From Aliiruegeria lutimaris (GTDB lineage: Bacteria; Pseudomonadota; Alphaproteobacteria; Rhodobacterales; Rhodobacteraceae), in NCBI RefSeq assembly GCF_900099935.1, contig NZ_FNEK01000011.1, forward strand, positions 1-64,000: 64,000 nt of DNA, in the 5' to 3' direction. The notes beneath the pieces are model-generated. The model was not told where the DNA came from. It did no database searches and saw only the letters and a list, made by a program, of their open reading frames with translations. Position numbers and translations under genes: made by a program. Below, one piece after another: positions 61,621 to 64,000 of the stretch (position 1 is the stretch's first letter; every line of letters begins with the position of its first letter).

Positions 61621-62142
61621 ATGTTTCGTATCATGTTGCTCACATTTCTGATCGGGTTCGGCCATCAGGTGAACGCGGGTGCCGTGTCTGGAGAGTTCCC
61701 TTCCATCGACGGCGGAACCATTTCGCTCGAGGAGTGGCGCGGTGGGCCGGTTCTCGTTGTCAACACGGCCTCTCGCTGTGGCTTCACCCATCAATATGAC
61801 GATCTCCAGGCGCTCTATGATCGTTACCGGAAGCGCGGTTTCCAGCTGCTCGCGGTCCCTTCGAACGACTTCAAGCAGGAACTCGCGACCGCCGAGGAGG
61901 TCAAGGATTTCTGCGCGGTGAATTTCGACCTCGACCTACCGATGACCGAAATAACCCATGTGCGGGGCGCGAATGGGCACCCATTCTACAAGCAAGTCCG
62001 CGAGGCGACCGGATTTGTTCCACGGTGGAATTTCAACAAGATTCTGATCGGTCCCGATGGGGAAGTCGTGAAAACGTGGCGCTCGCGGGTGAACCCGTTG
62101 TCGGACCAGATCACCGGCGAGATCGAGGCTCTGTTGCAGTGA
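61621..62142 (+). CDS. glutathione peroxidase
   Basis: A 173-residue thiol peroxidase with an N-terminal hydrophobic signal (residues 1-20), so probably periplasmic. Catalytic Cys53 in VVNTASRCGFTHQY replaces the selenocysteine of animal enzymes. The second family motif (usually FPCNQFGGQEP) is altered to VPSNDFKQELA. RWNFNKILIGPDG with the conserved Trp and Asn is intact. ATG 61621 follows AGGAGG. Probably reduces lipid or hydrogen peroxides; the electron donor may be thioredoxin rather than glutathione. Confidence 0.88.
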   Translation: MFRIMLLTFLIGFGHQVNAGAVSGEFPSIDGGTISLEEWRGGPVLVVNTASRCGFTHQYDDLQALYDRYRKRGFQLLAVPSNDFKQELATAEEVKDFCAVNFDLDLPMTEITHVRGANGHPFYKQVREATGFVPRWNFNKILIGPDGEVVKTWRSRVNPLSDQITGEIEALLQ

Positions 62143-62208
62143 CCGACGGCAAAAGAATCGCAATAACAACGCGGGTCGGCGTCCGGCAAAACGGGCGAAA
62201 GCGTCCGT

Positions 62209-62931
62209 TCAGCCTAGGCGAAAGGCCACGAAATCGGGCAAGAACTGAAGCCCGCGAATGATCCACGAAAACGGGGCCGGAAAGTCGGTGCGAAAACGTC
62301 GGGATTTCATGGCGCGCACCACGTGTCCGGCGGCCTGATCGGGCGACATCAGCATCGGCATCCGAAACGTGTTCTTTTCCGTCAACCGCGTGCGGATGAA
62401 GCCCGGATTGACGAGGCGGACAGTGACCCCACTTCTTTTCAGGTCATAGCGCATCGTCTCCGCGAGGCTGATCAATGCCGCCTTGCTGGCGCCATAACCC
62501 ACCGCCGCGGGAAGCCCGCGATATCCGGCAAGCGACCCCACGAGGGTGATGTCCCCCGAACCCTGCTTGACGAATCCCGGCACGACCTCGCCAAGCATCC
62601 TTAGGGCGCCGAGATAGTTGACGTCGCACATGTTCAGCGCCTGATCCGTGTTCCAGTCGCCTGTCCGCATAGGGTCATAGGCGCCCGCATTGTATATAAC
62701 GCCGTCGAGTGGCCCGACGGCTTCGGCGGAACGTCTCACAGAGTCTGAATCCGTCACATCCATTGCAACTGCGCGGGCGTTGGGAAGCTCGGCCACCAAC
62801 GCCTCCAGCCGCGCAGCGTTTCGGGAGGAAACGACCAACGTGGCGCCTTCCTGTGCCAACTGCCGTGCAAGGGCGCGGCCCAGTCCTTCACTGGCGCCAA
62901 CGAGCCAGTAGGTCTTTCCCTGAAATGTCAT
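62209..62931 (-). CDS. short-chain dehydrogenase/reductase
   Basis: A 240-residue SDR. Nucleotide loop VGASEGLGRALARQL (variant of TGxxxGxG) near residue 10, NAG in VIYNAGAYD, catalytic Ser in VGSLAG and YxxxK in YGASKAALI. RLVNPGFIRTRLTEKN is the usual C-terminal active-site region. Start ATG 62931 overlaps the DUF1365 stop (ATGA). From memory, the R. sphaeroides RpoE-regulated cluster RSP1087-RSP1091 also has an SDR; correspondence is inference. Confidence 0.9.
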   Translation of the reverse strand: MTFQGKTYWLVGASEGLGRALARQLAQEGATLVVSSRNAARLEALVAELPNARAVAMDVTDSDSVRRSAEAVGPLDGVIYNAGAYDPMRTGDWNTDQALNMCDVNYLGALRMLGEVVPGFVKQGSGDITLVGSLAGYRGLPAAVGYGASKAALISLAETMRYDLKRSGVTVRLVNPGFIRTRLTEKNTFRMPMLMSPDQAAGHVVRAMKSRRFRTDFPAPFSWIIRGLQFLPDFVAFRLG

Positions 62932-63701
62932 GCCTCGTTCTCCGACAGGGCATGACCATTGGAGACAAGCGTCTCTGGCGGCGGCTGCCGTTTCAGGAAG
63001 GGCGCGCGTTTCAGATAGAGGATCAACGCCTGCCAATGGATCAGCGCCAGTACACGCGCGGCACCGAAGGGCCGGCGCAGGGCGGACCAGGCCAGCGAAT
63101 TGTTCGTCGCCGGGCGGCGGTTGCCCTTCAGCGTGGCGATCACTCCCTCGCGCCCGTTTTCATAAGTGATGCGGATATCCACCGAGCTGTCGGTCAGTCC
63201 GAAATTGAAATGGTACTCCCCGGCAATCTTCTGAAAGGGCGAGACATGCATCAGTTTCGTGGCTGTCAGCCTGTCCGTTCGTAGGATCGGACGAAAATCG
63301 TCATGGGCGCAGACGTAGCAGTGGCGCTGGCCGAAAGTGCTGTTGACCTCTGCCACGAAGGCGCAGGGCTGGTCGTCGCGCAATGCGATCCAGAAGCTCA
63401 CGGGGTTGAATTGGAACCAGAGAAAGCTCGGCTGGGTCAGCAGCACAAGTCGAGCCCCCTCGAGAGGGAAGCCGCGCGCTGCAAGTATGTCCCTGAACCA
63501 ATCGACGCCCCGACCGTGGCCGCGCGGCCCGCCGTGGTCACGGTCGGAAATATGCCAGAGGTTGAAGCGGTTGAACGACAGCAGTCCGGGCCCGTCCGCC
63601 GCAGGCAGATCGGCAAGCACGAAATCCACGCCATACTGAAAGGCGTTCTTCAGTTGCCCGCGTCGGGCGTGGAATGTCTGTCCGGCGATATGATCGATCA
63701 T
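62928..63701 (-). CDS. DUF1365 protein
   Basis: A 257-residue protein if read from the ATG at 63701 (MIDHIAGQTFHARRGQLKNAFQYGVDFVLADL), the usual N-terminus of this family; an ATG at 63785 is in frame but adds an atypical basic extension. Conserved features: SFNRFNLWHISDRDHG, LLTQPSFLWFQFNPVSFWIAL, EVNSTFGQRHCYVC and HVSPFQKIAGEYHFNF. DUF1365 genes often sit beside an FAD oxidoreductase and a cyclopropane-synthase-like methyltransferase. Exact reaction is unknown to me. Probably membrane-associated lipid modification. Confidence 0.9.
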   Translation of the reverse strand: MIDHIAGQTFHARRGQLKNAFQYGVDFVLADLPAADGPGLLSFNRFNLWHISDRDHGGPRGHGRGVDWFRDILAARGFPLEGARLVLLTQPSFLWFQFNPVSFWIALRDDQPCAFVAEVNSTFGQRHCYVCAHDDFRPILRTDRLTATKLMHVSPFQKIAGEYHFNFGLTDSSVDIRITYENGREGVIATLKGNRRPATNNSLAWSALRRPFGAARVLALIHWQALILYLKRAPFLKRQPPPETLVSNGHALSENEA

Positions 63702-63816
63702 GTTTCCATTACGCAGGATGCCGGCCAGCGGATCGATCTTTTTTCGAAATCCGTAACGGGCAAGCCTTTTCCGGCCCTGTGGCACCGATGTCCGGGAGAT
63801 TTCGCAAGAGAATTAT

Positions 63817-63844
63817 TGATCCGATGCAACGCACCCTCCGTAAT
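63817..63844 (+). promoter_or_regulatory. candidate RpoE (ChrR-controlled ECF) promoter
   Basis: TGATCC (63817-63822) and TAAT (63841-63844) are separated by exactly 18 bases, 26 bases before the ATG of the FAD oxidoreductase. This fits the TGATCC-N18-TAA(G/A) promoter known for the singlet-oxygen sigma factor of Rhodobacter sphaeroides, apart from T at the fourth -10 base. Confidence 0.55.
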
Positions 63845-63870
63845 GCCTCGAAACACTGCTTGAGGGTCTC

Positions 63871-64000
63871 ATGTTCGATTGCCAGCCAAATCCACGGAAA
63901 AGGATCGCCATCGTCGGCGGTGGAATCTCGGGCCTTTCGGCGGCCTATTACCTCTCACCGCACCACGATGTGATCCTCTTCGAGGCGGGCAGCCGGTTGG
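63871..64000 (+). CDS. FAD-dependent oxidoreductase (amine-oxidase-like), 5' end only
   Basis: The first 43 codons are in the window. After a short polar leader comes IAIVGGGISGLSAAYYLS, the GxGxxG dinucleotide-binding motif, and then the acidic ribose-binding residue in VILFEAGSRL. In many bacteria a gene of this type precedes DUF1365 and a cfa-like methyltransferase. Here it is divergent from DUF1365, and a candidate RpoE-type promoter lies just upstream. The remainder is outside the window. Confidence 0.85.
   Translation, partial: MFDCQPNPRKRIAIVGGGISGLSAAYYLSPHHDVILFEAGSRL

Noticed and set aside
61201-61794. Minus-strand frame across the spacer and start of the peroxidase gene
   Set aside because: It covers the promoter and 5' end of a clear gene on the other strand and has no recognisable domain.

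Overview
The window is GC-rich, densely coded DNA from an alphaproteobacterium. It most likely belongs to the Rhodobacteraceae (Roseobacter-like). Supporting signs are a divergent metF/MetR-type LysR pair, a c2-type cytochrome c, a sarcosine/dimethylglycine dehydrogenase-like FAD-GcvT protein, a RpoE/ChrR-type promoter (TGATCC-N18-TAAT) before an FAD oxidoreductase next to DUF1365 and SDR genes, and G-rich hairpin intergenic repeats. Genus cannot be assigned from sequence alone. There are no rRNA genes, CRISPR arrays or prophage. The only mobile element is the edge of an IS3-family insertion sequence at the left end. One tRNA (Leu-UAA) is present.

Layout. 1-6.8 kb: IS fragment, metF with its LysR regulator, an inositol-phosphatase-like gene, a tiny pilin-like peptide, a rhomboid protease, a TPR protein, tRNA-Leu, a small membrane protein and a secreted trypsin-like protease. 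6.8-14.5 kb: a type I secretion operon (adhesin, TolC-like lipoprotein, ABC exporter, HlyD-like adaptor). Its BapA-like Ig-repeat adhesin is interrupted by a one-base frameshift and a TGG-to-TGA nonsense change. 14.9-24.2 kb: membrane-anchored MoeB/ThiF enzyme, polar amino acid ABC components without an ATPase, M3 oligopeptidase, VOC protein divergent from SoxR, SH3 protein, 2-hydroxyacid dehydrogenase. 24.2-29 kb: panC-panB and the FAD-GcvT dehydrogenase. 29-36 kb: a divergent trpB, a ribose operon (rbsD, lacI-type regulator, rbsK) with a candidate operator, cytochrome c, trpA and lldD.

36.6-46.5 kb is the most interesting block. It holds acs, a zinc-LID adenylate kinase starting 4 bases after acs, a DUF4212 + sodium:solute symporter pair, a cNMP/CBS/DUF294 nucleotidyltransferase-like regulator, a small membrane protein, a CheY-like receiver, and a membrane protein that joins a PAS domain and a degenerate histidine-kinase core to a DnaQ-type 3'-5' exonuclease. 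The genes suggest coupled uptake, activation and sensing of acetate or a similar carboxylate, with AMP from Acs recycled by Adk. The output of the sensor-exonuclease is unknown.

46.5-64 kb: idi, a family-5 solute-binding protein, an ECF sigma factor overlapping a VWA-domain protein, a DMT exporter, a peptide/opine-type ABC transporter (two permeases plus a fused double ATPase) divergent from creatinase, a small HD hydrolase, an MFS transporter with a DeoR regulator, a membrane protein, glutathione peroxidase, and an SDR-DUF1365 pair divergent from an FAD oxidoreductase cut by the window end.

Across the window, four intergenic spots carry the same composite element: a G/C-rich hairpin, then GGATATT and a longer dyad. 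In one copy the dyad has a different sequence but is still fully self-complementary, so the structure rather than the sequence appears to be conserved.
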